A stretch of 64,000 nt of DNA from Prunus persica (GCF_000346465.2 NC_034014.1:10928411-10992410), one strand, 5' to 3'. Shown: positions 48,870 through 61,706, numbered from the stretch's first letter. Notes: generated by a model not told the origin, from the letters alone. Translations and numbers: made by a program.

Positions 48870-50435
48870 AGGTATCCAAGATAATCAATCACAAATTTAG
48901 CAACATAACACAACAAAAAGCTATTAAAAAAAATATAAAAAATTGATCTGGTGCTGATTACTAAAATTTGAAGATTTTCCTAGTATTGAGAGAAAGAATG
49001 TTTAACCTTAAATTTTAGTTGTGAAGAGAGAAGAAAAGCTTACCAGAAGAGGAGGTGTGGGGTGTGGTCAAAACCCTAACTTTTGGGGGAAAGGGAAATG
49101 CTTCGAACTGATAGATGAAATCACACAATTGTCGACTTAAACTTCCGTCTGAGTGTCTGGGCTTGAGAAATTCTGTGAGCTGGCTTGAGAATCGTCGAAT
49201 GGAAGAATGATTCTCATTGTGAATCGTAATGGTTGAGCATCTGAGGGTTTTAGCAAGAATGGGGTAGTGGTGGAGGAGAGAGAAGAAAGAGAGAGTTTCA
49301 AAGGGACTAAAGGAGAGTTTTGTTCATGAGATGAATTTTTAGGGTTTAGTTTCAGAGTGAGTGAAAAAATTGAGAAGGAGTTAGAAGAATTGGGGCTAGA
49401 GTTTGAGATGGAGCTGAAGTTTCAAAGAGAGTTTGCGAGGGAGAGTAAAAATTTTGGGTTAGGGCATTGACTCAAACTTTAGGCATCAGAGGTATATTAC
49501 CAAAAAATGTCCCTCTTAAAAATAAAATAAAAACTAATCACTTTAGGCATCTATATTTATGTAGATGATGCTCAAGGGGAATAAAGGCATCGTCATAAAT
49601 AAACAAAAATGCGCGCTGATGTCTTTATACTTGTTTAGTATTGTTATTTATGAAATTGATGACTAATCTACTAATAGGATCGATTTCCCTCTTTACCGAT
49701 GCCTATCTAGTGTTGCTGTAAGTGAAATTTGACTTAGTGTCACAACCTCTCAAAAACACCTTTCCTAAAGTGACGGCTCTAAAGAGAATGAAGGGTCCAT
49801 TTACCCAAAATTCTTATGTTAGAAAATGACAGATGGAAACAGAAGAATATCAGAGAATAAGACAAAACTTCGTAAGGACCCATCTGGAATCACACATGAG
49901 TTGGCGATCCTTCTGATTTACTGAAGATGAGTAGTCATACACATACAAGATGACTAGCCATAACCTAATGCATTCTAAAGAATGTAATGTGAGAATTACC
50001 TTTGGCAATGCATGAGAAATATAAAGCATGTGTTCAGTCAAGTACAAAAAAAGCACCCCTTATCAAACTACATGGATTACAAAAGAAGATGCCAAGGAGT
50101 ATTCCCAATATCTGATTACAAAATGTACTACCCTTGTTGAATACAAAATATGCCTTCATTAGCTAGGTCCAAAATGAACTCCCCCTTAATCACGAAGGCA
50201 TTAAACTTACTTGAAATGGCATTGAGGGTGTGAAGGTGATAGTGCGTGAATAGTTGAGATGCACCACACCATGCCTTTGTAGGAAGAGCATCTAACATGT
50301 AAGATCTCTCAGCAACAAACTTCCTCTTGGAAACAACTTCGTGATAGAAAGTTGCAGCCTCAAGAGACACAAAAATGAGGAATGTTCCATGGAGACATAC
50401 GGGTTAGTCGAGACTTAGGAGCCCTAGGAATAGCA
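48870..50435 (-). repeat. Duplicated block R1, copy 3 (runs into the assembly gap)
   Basis: Matches 4665-6175. The minus-strand ORF (50128 onward) agrees with the other copies for about 75 codons, then small indels around 50370-50410 disturb the frame before the N run. The apparent long ORFs through the N run are artefacts. Confidence 0.7.
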
Positions 50436-51286
50436 NNNNNNNNNNNNNNNNNNNNNNNNNNNNNNNNNNNNNNNNNNNNNNNNNNNNNNNNNNNNNNNNN
50501 NNNNNNNNNNNNNNNNNNNNNNNNNNNNNNNNNNNNNNNNNNNNNNNNNNNNNNNNNNNNNNNNNNNNNNNNNNNNNNNNNNNNNNNNNNNNNNNNNNNN
50601 NNNNNNNNNNNNNNNNNNNNNNNNNNNNNNNNNNNNNNNNNNNNNNNNNNNNNNNNNNNNNNNNNNNNNNNNNNNNNNNNNNNNNNNNNNNNNNNNNNNN
50701 NNNNNNNNNNNNNNNNNNNNNNNNNNNNNNNNNNNNNNNNNNNNNNNNNNNNNNNNNNNNNNNNNNNNNNNNNNNNNNNNNNNNNNNNNNNNNNNNNNNN
50801 NNNNNNNNNNNNNNNNNNNNNNNNNNNNNNNNNNNNNNNNNNNNNNNNNNNNNNNNNNNNNNNNNNNNNNNNNNNNNNNNNNNNNNNNNNNNNNNNNNNN
50901 NNNNNNNNNNNNNNNNNNNNNNNNNNNNNNNNNNNNNNNNNNNNNNNNNNNNNNNNNNNNNNNNNNNNNNNNNNNNNNNNNNNNNNNNNNNNNNNNNNNN
51001 NNNNNNNNNNNNNNNNNNNNNNNNNNNNNNNNNNNNNNNNNNNNNNNNNNNNNNNNNNNNNNNNNNNNNNNNNNNNNNNNNNNNNNNNNNNNNNNNNNNN
51101 NNNNNNNNNNNNNNNNNNNNNNNNNNNNNNNNNNNNNNNNNNNNNNNNNNNNNNNNNNNNNNNNNNNNNNNNNNNNNNNNNNNNNNNNNNNNNNNNNNNN
51201 NNNNNNNNNNNNNNNNNNNNNNNNNNNNNNNNNNNNNNNNNNNNNNNNNNNNNNNNNNNNNNNNNNNNNNNNNNNNNNNNNNNNNN
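50436..51286. other. Assembly gap (851 N)
   Basis: Unknown bases. By comparison with the copy at 57003-59159, and leaving out the hAT element and its target duplication there, about 918 bases would be expected: the rest of R1, the poly-A stretch and an inverted beta-glucosidase promoter remnant. The gap size therefore suits a copy without the hAT insertion. Confidence 0.9.
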
Positions 51287-53100
51287 AATTTGAGGACTAA
51301 TAAAACGATTAACCATTTAATTCTTCCCATATAAGCTTCGTTCAAGGTATTTTTTTATTGACTCAGCTGTGAATATAATTTATTTCTTGAAAGAGAGTGA
51401 TATTTGAAGAGCAAAGAAGAACGTGGAGAATTAATGATACTTTTCATATGCTATTGCTTGGACAAGTCTATGGCTAGCGTAATTGCTAAACTCATCCTCA
51501 CATATTTCTTGTCAAACTTATGCCTTTACTGTTCCAGACAATTCAAATAGCAACTTTCTTTTCATCCTCTTTCAAAATAACCTCAAAATCGTTTCACATG
51601 AGATAAATATGTAGTAATGACTTTTTGTTTACGCTTTTCTTCCTGTGCATTTTAATGTTATTTTTCTTCCCATCATAAGCTCTTTCGTGGGGTTTTTCTT
51701 TGGTAGATTCACTATTATACCAATATAGGAGCCCACATTTTTATTAAAAAAAAAAACTCTGTAAAAAATGGACTTTAGAAACATACTCAAAGCTCATTTA
51801 TAACATATCAAAGAGGTTTTTAACTTCTTGTAAATTACAAAACTGTTATCGATTTTTTAAAACAAGCCCAACCCCAAAACCTCATAAACCCAAAACACTG
51901 AATAGGACAGCAAAGTAATTTAATAATCCAAATTAAATTCAATAGGGCCAGCTGCCATTTTTTTGAGTTTTTTTTTTGTTTGTTTATAGAAATTAAATGG
52001 TGTAAGTTTATCTATATCATTAGTGCTAAGAATGAGTATATGACTTAATATCTCTTTTTATTTTTCCTATCGTTTTGACCTTTTAAATGAGATTATTGCT
52101 GGACATGAAGGACAATTTCATGTAATTATTTGGGTACAAAATTTGAAAGTTTTGAAAAATTTGATTCTTCACAATGGTCAAACTTTTGAATATATTTTTC
52201 TAACTAGATTCATTTATTTATAAATATGCAACTAATTCCTTATTACGATATATCCTTTTTGTAGGTACAATTACGCCGAAGGAAGTGCCTGAAGCCCAAT
52301 TATATCCACTTCAATCCGTCAAATCATCGAAAAGGATAAGAACATCCCGGTTTATCCAAAAGATAAATATCTTAAAAACATTAGATCATCCAAGTTTATT
52401 CAAAAGATAAATATCTTAAAAAGATAATATCGTCCAAGTTTATCCAAAAGATAAATATATTCTTTTATCCATTTAAAATACGGGTCTTCTCAATTTGTCA
52501 TATGCTGGGCATGCATTCAAAGAACAAACAGCCACAAACAATCACATACAAAATCAACCCCATATTTTGGTCACTTGGAAACCCACCATTTGGGAAAAAC
52601 TGGGGGTCATCATCTGACCATGCAATCCATTAAGCAAATATGATTTTTACAAAGAAATCAATCACAAGCTCTAGAAATCCTAGGTCTATTTAGGAAATGA
52701 GCACTACCTCCTTGTGCAACCTTTTTCTTCAACTTTGTTGAGCTAGAAGCTTGTACGACTTCATGTAAGTGGCAGCTAGTCCATCAACTCATTCACTCTC
52801 TTGCACTGTAACTCAACTCCGATTTGAACAAAACAATGAAATGTAGATTCATAACTGGAGAGGATGGAACCCTTCAAGAAACCTTAATCTTGAAGAAATC
52901 AATCAAGAATTTGATATAGACTTAAGAAGATGACTAGTTTTTTCATTTTCTCCTATTCTCCATTTTCAGCTGCAATCAATCATTTTGCAAAAATCTTGCT
53001 TATGAGGTGGGCCAAAGACAATATGAAGAGCACTTATTTCTAACCTTACCAGAACCTCACGTGTTGAACATGTAATACTCTTTCCTTCTTATGGTCTTTT
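51287..53100. other. Duplicated beta-glucosidase upstream region and spacer (tandem unit copy 1)
   Basis: Matches 59160-60978 almost base for base. The first part corresponds to the upstream region at 37750-39070; the part from 52690 to 53100 is absent from the 39-kb copy. It includes the GTTTATCC tandem repeat at about 52355-52475. No gene is seen. Confidence 0.6.
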
Positions 53101-53105
53101 AGGTG

Positions 53106-53828
53106 TGTAAACACGAATTTCCTGCGACAAATGAGACAAGAACACGTGTACAAAATAATATTGTATTGATGAAATTTAGGGTTACAATCTCTGTATTGAA
53201 TCCTCTGATTCGATCTCCAAAGTGTTTAAAGAAAATTTGTGTTTGATACAAGGGTCGTAGAGACTTGATCTTGATCAAACGGGTAGCACGAAGCTTGTTT
53301 AGTGTTTGGGAGTTTTCTATGGTGAAGGAACCAGCACGTGTTTGTTGTGCTTGGTGGCTCTTCCAAAGTAGGGTGAAGAATGCAGAGAGTTTTCTGTTTC
53401 TTCTGAGTGCTAGGTTTTTTCTCTGACCCTTTCTTTCGTCTTGAAGCCTCCTATTTATAGGCTTTTGTCGGCTGCTTGACCTAAATAACTTTTCCTATTT
53501 AAAACCTTGATTTGTGGGATTCTGATTTGATTTAAATCAATTCCCATAATCTGGCGATTTAACCAGATTATCTTCAATTGATTGACCTGATTAATATTTG
53601 ATTTAAATCAAAGTCAATCACAGAAGATTCTTTCCTTTAATTTTGTCTTCATCTTGAACCGTTCGATGCACTCCGTCGGATGTCGCCATGTGTCATTTTT
53701 GACAACTAATCCGATTTTGATGAGTCATATGCCACATGGGCGAATTACGGGGACCACGATTTAATCCACCGAACCCTAATTATTTTCTTGTCAATGGAAT
53801 TTATTGCACCAAAATTTCTTTGTCTACA
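53106..53828 (-). mobile_element. Solo LTR with target duplication, copy 1
   Basis: The segment starts TGTAAACA and ends TGTCTACA, which are imperfect inverted repeats, and is flanked on both sides by AGGTG (53101-53105 and 53829-53833). Read on the minus strand it has a TATA box (GCCTATAAATAGG, about 53450-53463) followed by a leader-like sequence, which gives the orientation. There are no internal retroelement sequences, so it is a solo LTR left by LTR-LTR recombination. The 723-bp length is usual. Identical structure at 60984-61706. Confidence 0.8.
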
Positions 53829-54271
53829 AGGTGTTATACATATGTTTCAATATTATTTCAATTACAAATTTTTGTGTTTGGCTAAATGTACACCAGAGAA
53901 GTTTATATCAGCATTATTCGCCATGAAAATGCACCCACAAAACCTCAGGCTTCTTTCTCAGCCAACAATAGGAATTACATTGAAAGCGAATGTGTTAGTT
54001 CTCCTTTCTCAGGTTACTTAGGAATTAGGATAGGCAGTTATATGAATTATATGCTTACAAAGGCACACGCTCAGGTGAGCATTTTATGGAGTGGATAATG
54101 TTCAGCTTCATTAGTAAAATATAGACAGAATAATTGACATACTTCTTGTCATGTTCAACTTAGAACTGTGGCAAAATAAACTTTATCATTTTATTTGACA
54201 TTTCAATACCTCAACACTAAATAACAAACTTATCTAGTTACTGATTTCCTTTGTTTCAAGATGGGAGCAGA

Positions 54272-54420
54272 TCTCAGACAAAGCTGCAAGCAATTATATC
54301 TCCAATGGCACTTAGAACCCAAGAAAGACATGCTATACTCCAAGGGATACCTCTGGCGCAGGTCTAGACAAGTATTTTTGGCCTTAGTTCTTTATTTGAT
54401 CCATTTTGTCATGTTTCAAT
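54272..54420 (+). pseudogene. MLO-family gene fragment, copy 1
   Basis: The plus-strand frame from 54278 reads TKLQAIISPMALRTQERHAI and LQGIPLAQ, then after a frame change (stop TAG at about 54364, one base apparently missing) DKYFW- and LVLYLIHFVMFQ-type residues. This follows the order of the plant MLO proteins (GTKLQ..I...MA...QERHAVVQG.P.VQ.SD..FWF....VLYLIHF.LFQ), seven-transmembrane calmodulin-binding proteins known for powdery-mildew susceptibility. Only this exon-sized piece is recognisable; neighbouring exon-like sequence (about 53850-54086) is not clearly MLO. It is a broken fragment. Confidence 0.6.
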
Positions 54421-54669
54421 TATGTTATTAAACTCTTAATCTTTTTCTTTACCTCATAATGATCAATTTGGGGTTATCATAACTATTTGTATGTAGGTGT
54501 GCTTGAATCGTGGGATAAGGTTTTGCATTTCAAGGAAGCCGTATTTACATACAAGTCACATGAAGACCTGAAAACACCTCATTCGGTTGGAAGTGGGCTT
54601 TGAGGACTAGTGATATAGGATATATCTTAGGATTGTAATGAGTTTCTTTTGGAAATTGTTACATTGATC

Positions 54670-55204
54670 TTTTATTAATGATAATATATATTATTTTTTG
54701 GACAACAATTTCTCATTGGAAATATTTTTTATATTTCTTTTGCAAAATATTTGTATATTCCGACGGCTTTTTACTCATGATAGTCGCTATAAATGTAGTC
54801 GGAAAAATATTTTTTTTGACACACTTCCATGTCGGAAATGCACAATTCCGACAAATTATATTTATCACAAATAGTAATCTAGGGTCGGAAATACTATTTT
54901 CGACCAATAGTCATTGGTTGAAAATATAGCACATACGTATTTGCGACCATATTTGTGGTTGGAAATGAATTTGTATAGTTGTTTTGAAAATCCATTTCCG
55001 ACAGAAATATAAGCAATATCGACGAAACATGGGCGTTGGAAATAAATTATTTCCGATGGACTGGTCGGAAAAAAAGTATTTCCAATTGGCATTTTTTCCG
55101 ACGACTATCAATGGCAAATTGCAGTCGAAAAAGGGTATTTTCGACGGCAGAAGGCCTTTTTCGACCACAAACCACCCTCACTAAAGGCATTCTATTTTGT
55201 AGTG
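54670..55204 (-). mobile_element. CACTA family 2 terminal fragment, copy 2
   Basis: Same as 39360-39891: terminal CACTACAAAATAG on the minus strand at 55204, and GTCGGAAA-type subterminal words. It lies again in intron 9 of the beta-glucosidase fragment at 55252, so it was inserted before these units were duplicated. Confidence 0.65.
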
Positions 55205-55251
55205 TCTATGGAACTTAAATTTCTTGAATTAAGTTCTCAATTTGTACTCAC

Positions 55252-55364
55252 ATGGAAGAAGAACGCCAACATCTGTTTTGTAGATTGCAGAGTTATTTTG
55301 AGGTGAATCACTAGCATAGTAACCCAGCATAGTAATTTAGTCCAAGAAAGTCAAATAAACCATT
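55252..55364 (-). pseudogene. Beta-glucosidase exon 9 fragment, copy 1
   Basis: Minus-strand match to the end of exon 9 (FDFLGLNYYAGYYASDSPQN) with the intron 9 donor, followed on the left by the CACTA family 2 end. On the right it is cut by the CACTA family 1 end at 55365. Compared with the 39.9-kb pseudogene it has a 6-base in-frame loss and one extra C. Confidence 0.8.
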
Positions 55365-56081
55365 CACTACTACAAAAAAGCAAAAAGACGACGGTAAATC
55401 ACCGTCGTGTATTCGGTTTTTCAATGGTCGTGGAATCCACCGTCATCTTTTCCCTCATAAACCACGACGCTAAATCACCGTCGTTGTTACAATATACAAC
55501 GTCATCAACAAATACAAAACGACATCTTTGTACTGCAAAAGATCTAAAAAAGGAGTCGAGGATGAGAATAGACGACCAACTCTCTAAAAAAACCGTCGTT
55601 AAAAAGGAAAAATATGACACATATTAACAGAACAAGGCCGCAAGATAGACATACAATGACGAAAATTAAAATAAAACGCCGTTAAATATCATTTTTACGA
55701 CAATAAAAAATATGACGTCTTTAAATACATTAGAAGACGACGTTATTTATACCTACTACGTCACCTATATAAAAAAAGCCGTCGTAAAATAAATTTTCCA
55801 CTTCGATTTTTCTATAAAAGATGACGTGGAAATAGTTGTCAGTGTCATTATTTACGACGTATGTATTTATAGAGTAGACGTTGAACAACGAAACAACGTC
55901 GGTTACAAATATATGAAAGTCGTATTACAAAATTTATATGTCCTATTTTCAGAAACAAACAACGACGATAAATATTAGACGTTGTTAAATACAACAACGT
56001 CGAAAACAAATAAAAATAGACGTGTTTAGTCTGCTAAAGTTCTAAAAAATAGTCGAGGATGAGAATAGACGACCAACTCAA
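55365..56081 (-). mobile_element. CACTA family 1 terminal fragment, copy 2 (runs into gap)
   Basis: It begins with the terminal repeat CACTACTACAAAAAAGC (55365-55381) and continues with CCGTCG/ACGTC subterminal repeats that match the reverse complement of 1600-2343. This is the 3' end on the minus strand. The rest of the element is lost in the N gap. Confidence 0.8.
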
Positions 56082-56181
56082 NNNNNNNNNNNNNNNNNNN
56101 NNNNNNNNNNNNNNNNNNNNNNNNNNNNNNNNNNNNNNNNNNNNNNNNNNNNNNNNNNNNNNNNNNNNNNNNNNNNNNNNN
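56082..56181. other. Assembly gap (100 N, arbitrary size)
   Basis: Exactly 100 N, the usual placeholder for a gap of unknown length. The left edge is inside CACTA family 1; the right edge is inside the R1 block. The junction between these is not represented, so the true missing length may be several kilobases. Confidence 0.95.
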
Positions 56182-57170
56182 GCTGATGTCTTTATACTTG
56201 TTTAGTATGTATTTATGAAATTGATGACTAATCTACTAATAGGATCGATTTCCCTCTTTACCGATGCCTATCTAGTGTTGCTGTAAGTGAAATTTGACTT
56301 AGTGTCACAACCTCTCAAAAACACCTTTCCTAAAGTGACGGCTCTAAAGAGAATGAAGGGTCCATTTACCCAAAATTCTTATGTTAGAAAATGACAGATG
56401 GAAACAGAAGAATATCAGAGAATAAGACAAAACTTCGTAAGGACCCATCTGGAATCACACATGAGTTGGCGATCCTTCTGATTTACTGAAGATGAGTAGT
56501 CATACACATACAAGATGACTAGCCATAACCTAATGCATTCTAAAGAATGTAATGTGAGAATTACCTTTGGCAATGCATGAGAAATATAAAGCATGTGTTC
56601 AGTCAAGTACAAAAAAAGCACCCCTTATCAAACTACATGGATTACAAAAGAAGATGCCAAGGAGTATTCCCAATATCTGATTACAAAATGTACTACCCTT
56701 GTTGAATACAAAATATGCCTTCATTAGCTAGGTCCAAAATGAACTCCCCCTTAATCACGAAGGCATTAAACTTACTTGAAATGGCATTGAGGGTGTGAAG
56801 GTGATAGTGCGTGAATAGTTGAGATGCACCACACCATGCCTTTGTAGGAAGAGCATCTAACATGTAAGATCTCTCAGCAACAAACTTCCTCTTGGAAACA
56901 ACTTCGTGATAGAAAGTTGCAGCCTCAAGAGACACAAAAAAGGAGGAAGGTTCCATGGAGACATAGGGGTTAGGTCGAGACTTAGGAGCCCTAGGAATAG
57001 CAAGTATGATGAGAGTTGGCAGAAGACATGGCGCAAAACAAACGAAGAGAAAAAACATAAGCGAAACAGAAGAAACGAGAGAAGGCGACAAAAAGAAGAA
57101 AGAAGAACAGCTGAAAACCTGGAAAAAGAGTAAAAGTGAGATAGAGACAAAAAAAGAAGATATGTGGTAC
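56182..57170 (-). repeat. Duplicated block R1, copy 4, left part
   Basis: Matches 5353-6345. The 112-codon ORF (stop at 56693) is disturbed near its start by a 2-base change at about 57015. The block is split by the hAT element at 57171 and continues at 58410-58560. Confidence 0.7.
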
Positions 57171-58401
57171 CAGGGACGGATCCAGGAATTTTCCTTGCAG
57201 GGGTCAACGTCTAAAAGGGTAAAAACCCTCGACCGTATTCTTCGCATGTCTCCCTGATCTCAACAAACCACAAAATCCGAATTAGTTTTTATACAAGAAT
57301 TATATATGTATCATGAACTGTGATATTTTGTCGTGATAATTACATGTCAGATCATGGATGGATTCATGAATTTTCCTTTCAGGAGTCAACGTTTAAAATG
57401 CTAAAAAATTTCTATACAAAATAGATCCATAAATTTTTTTATATTAAAAAAACCCTTAATTTATTCAAACTAACAGTAACTAACCCAAATTAAACCTCCT
57501 TGGCAAAAAAAAAAAAAAAAAAAAACCTCAACAACTAATCAAGAAAAACATCAATATTTATCCCTTAAAAATAAAACAATAAATTATCATTCATATATAA
57601 TTCACTGAGAAAACAACATTACAAACCACATTTTAAATCAATCCACCATATTTTTATTAACTATATTAACCAATCCACAAAAACAAAAACCTTATATTAA
57701 AATGCACAAAGATTCAACTCCTAAAGGAACAAACTTTAAACCTATCAACCTACTAAGAAATATTATAAACATTGCAGGACAGTCGGCGATGTAATTTATC
57801 TTGGTTACAACTATATCGATGTATTAAAAATATTGAAAAAAATAAAAGCAAGACAAAAACAAATTATAAAATTGAATGAGCTAAATAATAAAGAAAAATA
57901 CATGAAAAGGAAAAAAATGTAAAATAAAAAGTAAACACAAAGAAAAGAGCAAAAGGAAAAAACTGAAATGAAAAAGAAGAGAAAAAGTAAGATTGGGAAA
58001 GAGAAAAAAAAATTGAAAACATAATAGCATATTGCGTTTGAAATGTCCAATGTATTGGGGATTGTGGGCTTTATCGGGTAGCAAGCTCCATTGCTTGCTG
58101 TTGCCCCTGTTTATTTTAATATGTTTATTTTAAAAAAAAAAATTTAAAAACTTAAATGAAACGGTGTCGTTTCTCCATGAATCAAAAGACGAAAAAAAGG
58201 AAGCGCTCTGCGTGCAATGCTGCTTGCTGCGCTGAAGTTGAAGTTGCCGCAACCCTTTGAGGCATTTCCTCGAACAGATGGCGGGCATGAATTGCCCAGC
58301 CATCCAGCCATTGCAGGGGTCAATTTTTCTTCCTCTAGTGGCGGATTCTGGAGTTGCAGGGGTCAATTGATCACCCTTGCTCCTCTGTGGATCCGTCCCT
58401 G
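57171..58401. mobile_element. Non-autonomous hAT transposon with 8-bp target duplication
   Basis: 1231 bp bounded by perfect 14-bp terminal inverted repeats, CAGGGACGGATCCA at the left and its reverse complement at the right. The flanks are an exact 8-bp duplication TGTGGTAC (57163-57170 and 58402-58409). The same site is empty with a single TGTGGTAC at about 6331 and 21951. No transposase ORF is present; the interior is A-rich with a GGATC..AATTTTCCTTGCAGGGGTCAACG-type motif repeated at about 57184 and 57367 and related CAGGGGTCAA words near the right end. The terminal sequence and 8-bp duplication assign it to hAT. Confidence 0.92.
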
Positions 58402-58639
58402 TGTGGTACCTAAAAACTTTTTGGGTTTTCTGATTTTTGAATTTTTTTAAATTTAAAAAAAAAAAAAAAAAAACCTCGAAGGCCACGACAAAAGAGACAA
58501 CAAACAAAGACGCAAAACGCAAAGCAAAACAAAAATTAAAGGGCCAAGAACAGGATGACCATAATGAGCAGATGTACACATTGACTAGTCAATCATAACA
58601 TAAATAACACATATCAGCATTGAGATGTTTTTCTGCTGT

Positions 58640-58840
58640 TGTTAATCTTGATCAGTATAAGTTTGCTCTGGCTGGGTGGCATGTTGCATGGCCTTTATAT
58701 AGAGGAAGTACGTGCTGCGCAAATAGGAAGCAATGACGACATAAATTTCTTTGCAAAACACACGTGCATGCAATTAGAAGGGTGAAAGGGAAAGTTTCAT
58801 ATTTGAATGAATAGTCAAACATGGAATAGTAGCCGCTAAT
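58640..58840 (-). pseudogene. Beta-glucosidase promoter/5'-UTR remnant, inverted (copy 4)
   Basis: Minus-strand promoter block with TATA CTATATAAAGG and 5'-UTR, same as at 37200. A 4-base loss is present in the GCGCATGAG segment. No coding exon follows. Confidence 0.7.
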
Positions 58841-60983
58841 TCTGGTCGAGTCTCCTAATTAACCACATGCGTCAAATTTTGAAAAGAATTTGACGGACCA
58901 TTTGTTTTATTGACACTGTAGATTGTTCAAAACGATTTGCCTTCATGTACAGTATTCTATAAAAGGAATGTACAGCTATTACGAGAAGAAAAAGTCTAGC
59001 AAAAGAAAACATCCTCAAGAAATGTATACCATTTTACCCCTGCACTTAATAGAAAAATTGATAAAATTGACGGTAGACCATTTGTTCTAACGAAACTAAA
59101 GTTAAAAGACCACGGAAACCATTTTGGAAATTAAGGTACTCAAATGCAAATTGGGTCTAAATTTAAGGACTAATAAAACGATTAACCATTTAATTCTTCC
59201 CATTATAAGCTTTCGTTCAAGGTATTTTTTTTATTGACTCAGCTGTGAATATAATTTATTTCTTGAAAGAGAGTGATATTTTGAAGAGCAAAGAAGAACG
59301 TGGAGAATTAATGATACTTTTCATATGCTATTGCTTGGACAAGTCTATGGCTAGCGTAATTGCTAAACTCATCCTCACATATTTCTTGTCAAACTTATGC
59401 CTTTACTGTTCCAGACAATTCAAATAGCAACTTTCTTTTCATCCTCTTTCAAAATAACCTCAAAATCGTTTCACATGAGATAAATATGTAGTAATGACTT
59501 TTTGTTTACGCTTTTCTTCCTGTGCATTTTAATGTTATTTTTCTTCCCATCATAAGCTCTTTCGTGGGGTTTTTCTTTGGTAGATTCACTATTATACCAA
59601 TATAGGAGCCCACATTTTTATTAAAAAAAAAAACTCTGTAAAAAATGGACTTTAGAAACATACTCAAAGCTCATTTATAACATATCAAAGAGGTTTTTAA
59701 CTTCTTGTAAATTACAAAACTGTTATCGATTTTTTAAAACAAGCCCAACCCCAAAACCTCATAAACCCAAAACACTGAATAGGACAGCAAAGTAATTTAA
59801 TAATCCAAATTAAATTCAATAGGGCCAGCTGCCATTTTTTTGAGTTTTTTTTTTTGGTTTGTTTATAGAAATTAAATGGTGTAAGTTTATCTATATCATT
59901 AGTGCTAAGAATGAGTATATGACTTAATATCTCTTTTTATTTTTCCTATCGTTTTGACCTTTTAAATGAGATTATTGCTGGACATGAAGGACAATTTCAT
60001 GTAATTATTTGGGTACAAAATTTGAAAGTTTTGAAAAATTTGATTCTTCACAATGGTCAAACTTTTGAATATATTTTTCTAACTAGATTCATTTATTTAT
60101 AAATATGCAACTAATTCCTTATTACGATATATCCTTTTTGTAGGTACAATTACGCCGAAGGAAGTGCCTGAAGCCCAATTATATCCACTTCAATCCGTCA
60201 AATCATCGAAAAGGATAAGAACATCCCGGTTTATCCAAAAGATAAATATCTTAAAAACATTAGATCATCCAAGTTTATTCAAAAGATAAATATCTTAAAA
60301 AGATAATATCGTCCAAGTTTATCCAAAAGATAAATATATTCTTTTATCCATTTAAAATACGGGTCTTCTCAATTTGTCATATGCTGGGCATGCATTCAAA
60401 GAACAAACAGCCACAAACAATCACATACAAAATCAACCCCATATTTTGGTCACTTGGAAACCCACCATTTGGGAAAAACTGGGGGTCATCATCTGACCAT
60501 GCAATCCATTAAGCAAATATGATTTTTACAAAGAAATCAATCACAAGCTCTAGAAATCCTAGGTCTATTTAGGAAATGAGCACTACCTCCTTGTGCAACC
60601 TTTTTCTTCAACTTTGTTGAGCTAGAAGCTTGTACGACTTCATGTAAGTGGCAGCTAGTCCATCAACTCATTCACTCTCTTGCACTGTAACTCAACTCCG
60701 ATTTGAACAAAACAATGAAATGTAGATTCATAACTGGAGAGGATGGAACCCTTCAAGAAACCTTAATCTTGAAGAAATCAATCAAGAATTTGATATAGAC
60801 TTAAGAAGATGACTAGTTTTTTCATTTTCTCCTATTCTCCATTTTCAGCTGCAATCAATCATTTTGCAAAAATCTTGCTTATGAGTGGGCCAAAGACAAT
60901 ATGAAGAGCACTTATTTCTAACCTTACCAGAACCTCACGTGTTGAACATGTAATACTCTTTCCTTCTTATGGTCTTTTAGGTG

Positions 60984-61706
60984 TGTAAACACGAATTTCC
61001 TGCGACAAATGAGACAAGAACACGTGTACAAAATAATATTGTATTGATGAAATTTAGGGTTACAATCTCTGTATTGAATCCTCTGATTCGATCTCCAAAG
61101 TGTTTAAAGAAAATTTGTGTTTGATACAAGGGTCGTAGAGACTTGATCTTGATCAAACGGGTAGCACGAAGCTTGTTTAGTGTTTGGGAGTTTTCTATGG
61201 TGAAGGAACCAGCACGTGTTTGTTGTGCTTGGTGGCTCTTCCAAAGTAGGGTGAAGAATGCAGAGAGTTTTCTGTTTCTTCTGAGTGCTAGGTTTTTTCT
61301 CTGACCCTTTCTTTCGTCTTGAAGCCTCCTATTTATAGGCTTTTGTCGGCTGCTTGACCTAAATAACTTTTCCTATTTAAAACCTTGATTTGTGGGATTC
61401 TGATTTGATTTAAATCAATTCCCATAATCTGGCGATTTAACCAGATTATCTTCAATTGATTGACCTGATTAATATTTGATTTAAATCAAAGTCAATCACA
61501 GAAGATTCTTTCCTTTAATTTTGTCTTCATCTTGAACCGTTCGATGCACTCCGTCGGATGTCGCCATGTGTCATTTTTGACAACTAATCCGATTTTGATG
61601 AGTCATATGCCACATGGGCGAATTACGGGGACCACGATTTAATCCACCGAACCCTAATTATTTTCTTGTCAATGGAATTTATTGCACCAAAATTTCTTTG
61701 TCTACA
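60984..61706 (-). mobile_element. Solo LTR with target duplication, copy 2
   Basis: Same ends as the first copy (TGTAAACA ... TGTCTACA) and the same AGGTG flanks (60979-60983 and 61707-61711), showing that it was copied with its surroundings and is not an independent insertion. Confidence 0.8.

Noticed and set aside
50360..51345. Long ORFs of about 300 codons on both strands
   Set aside because: They are almost entirely N codons across the 851-base assembly gap and have no biological meaning.
53788..54098. Two overlapping ORFs (77 and 70 codons) also present at 61666-61976
   Set aside because: The first starts inside the solo LTR and crosses its end. They show no recognisable motif, and the two frames overlap. 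The second, bounded by a GT donor, may be part of an exon, but nothing supports a function.
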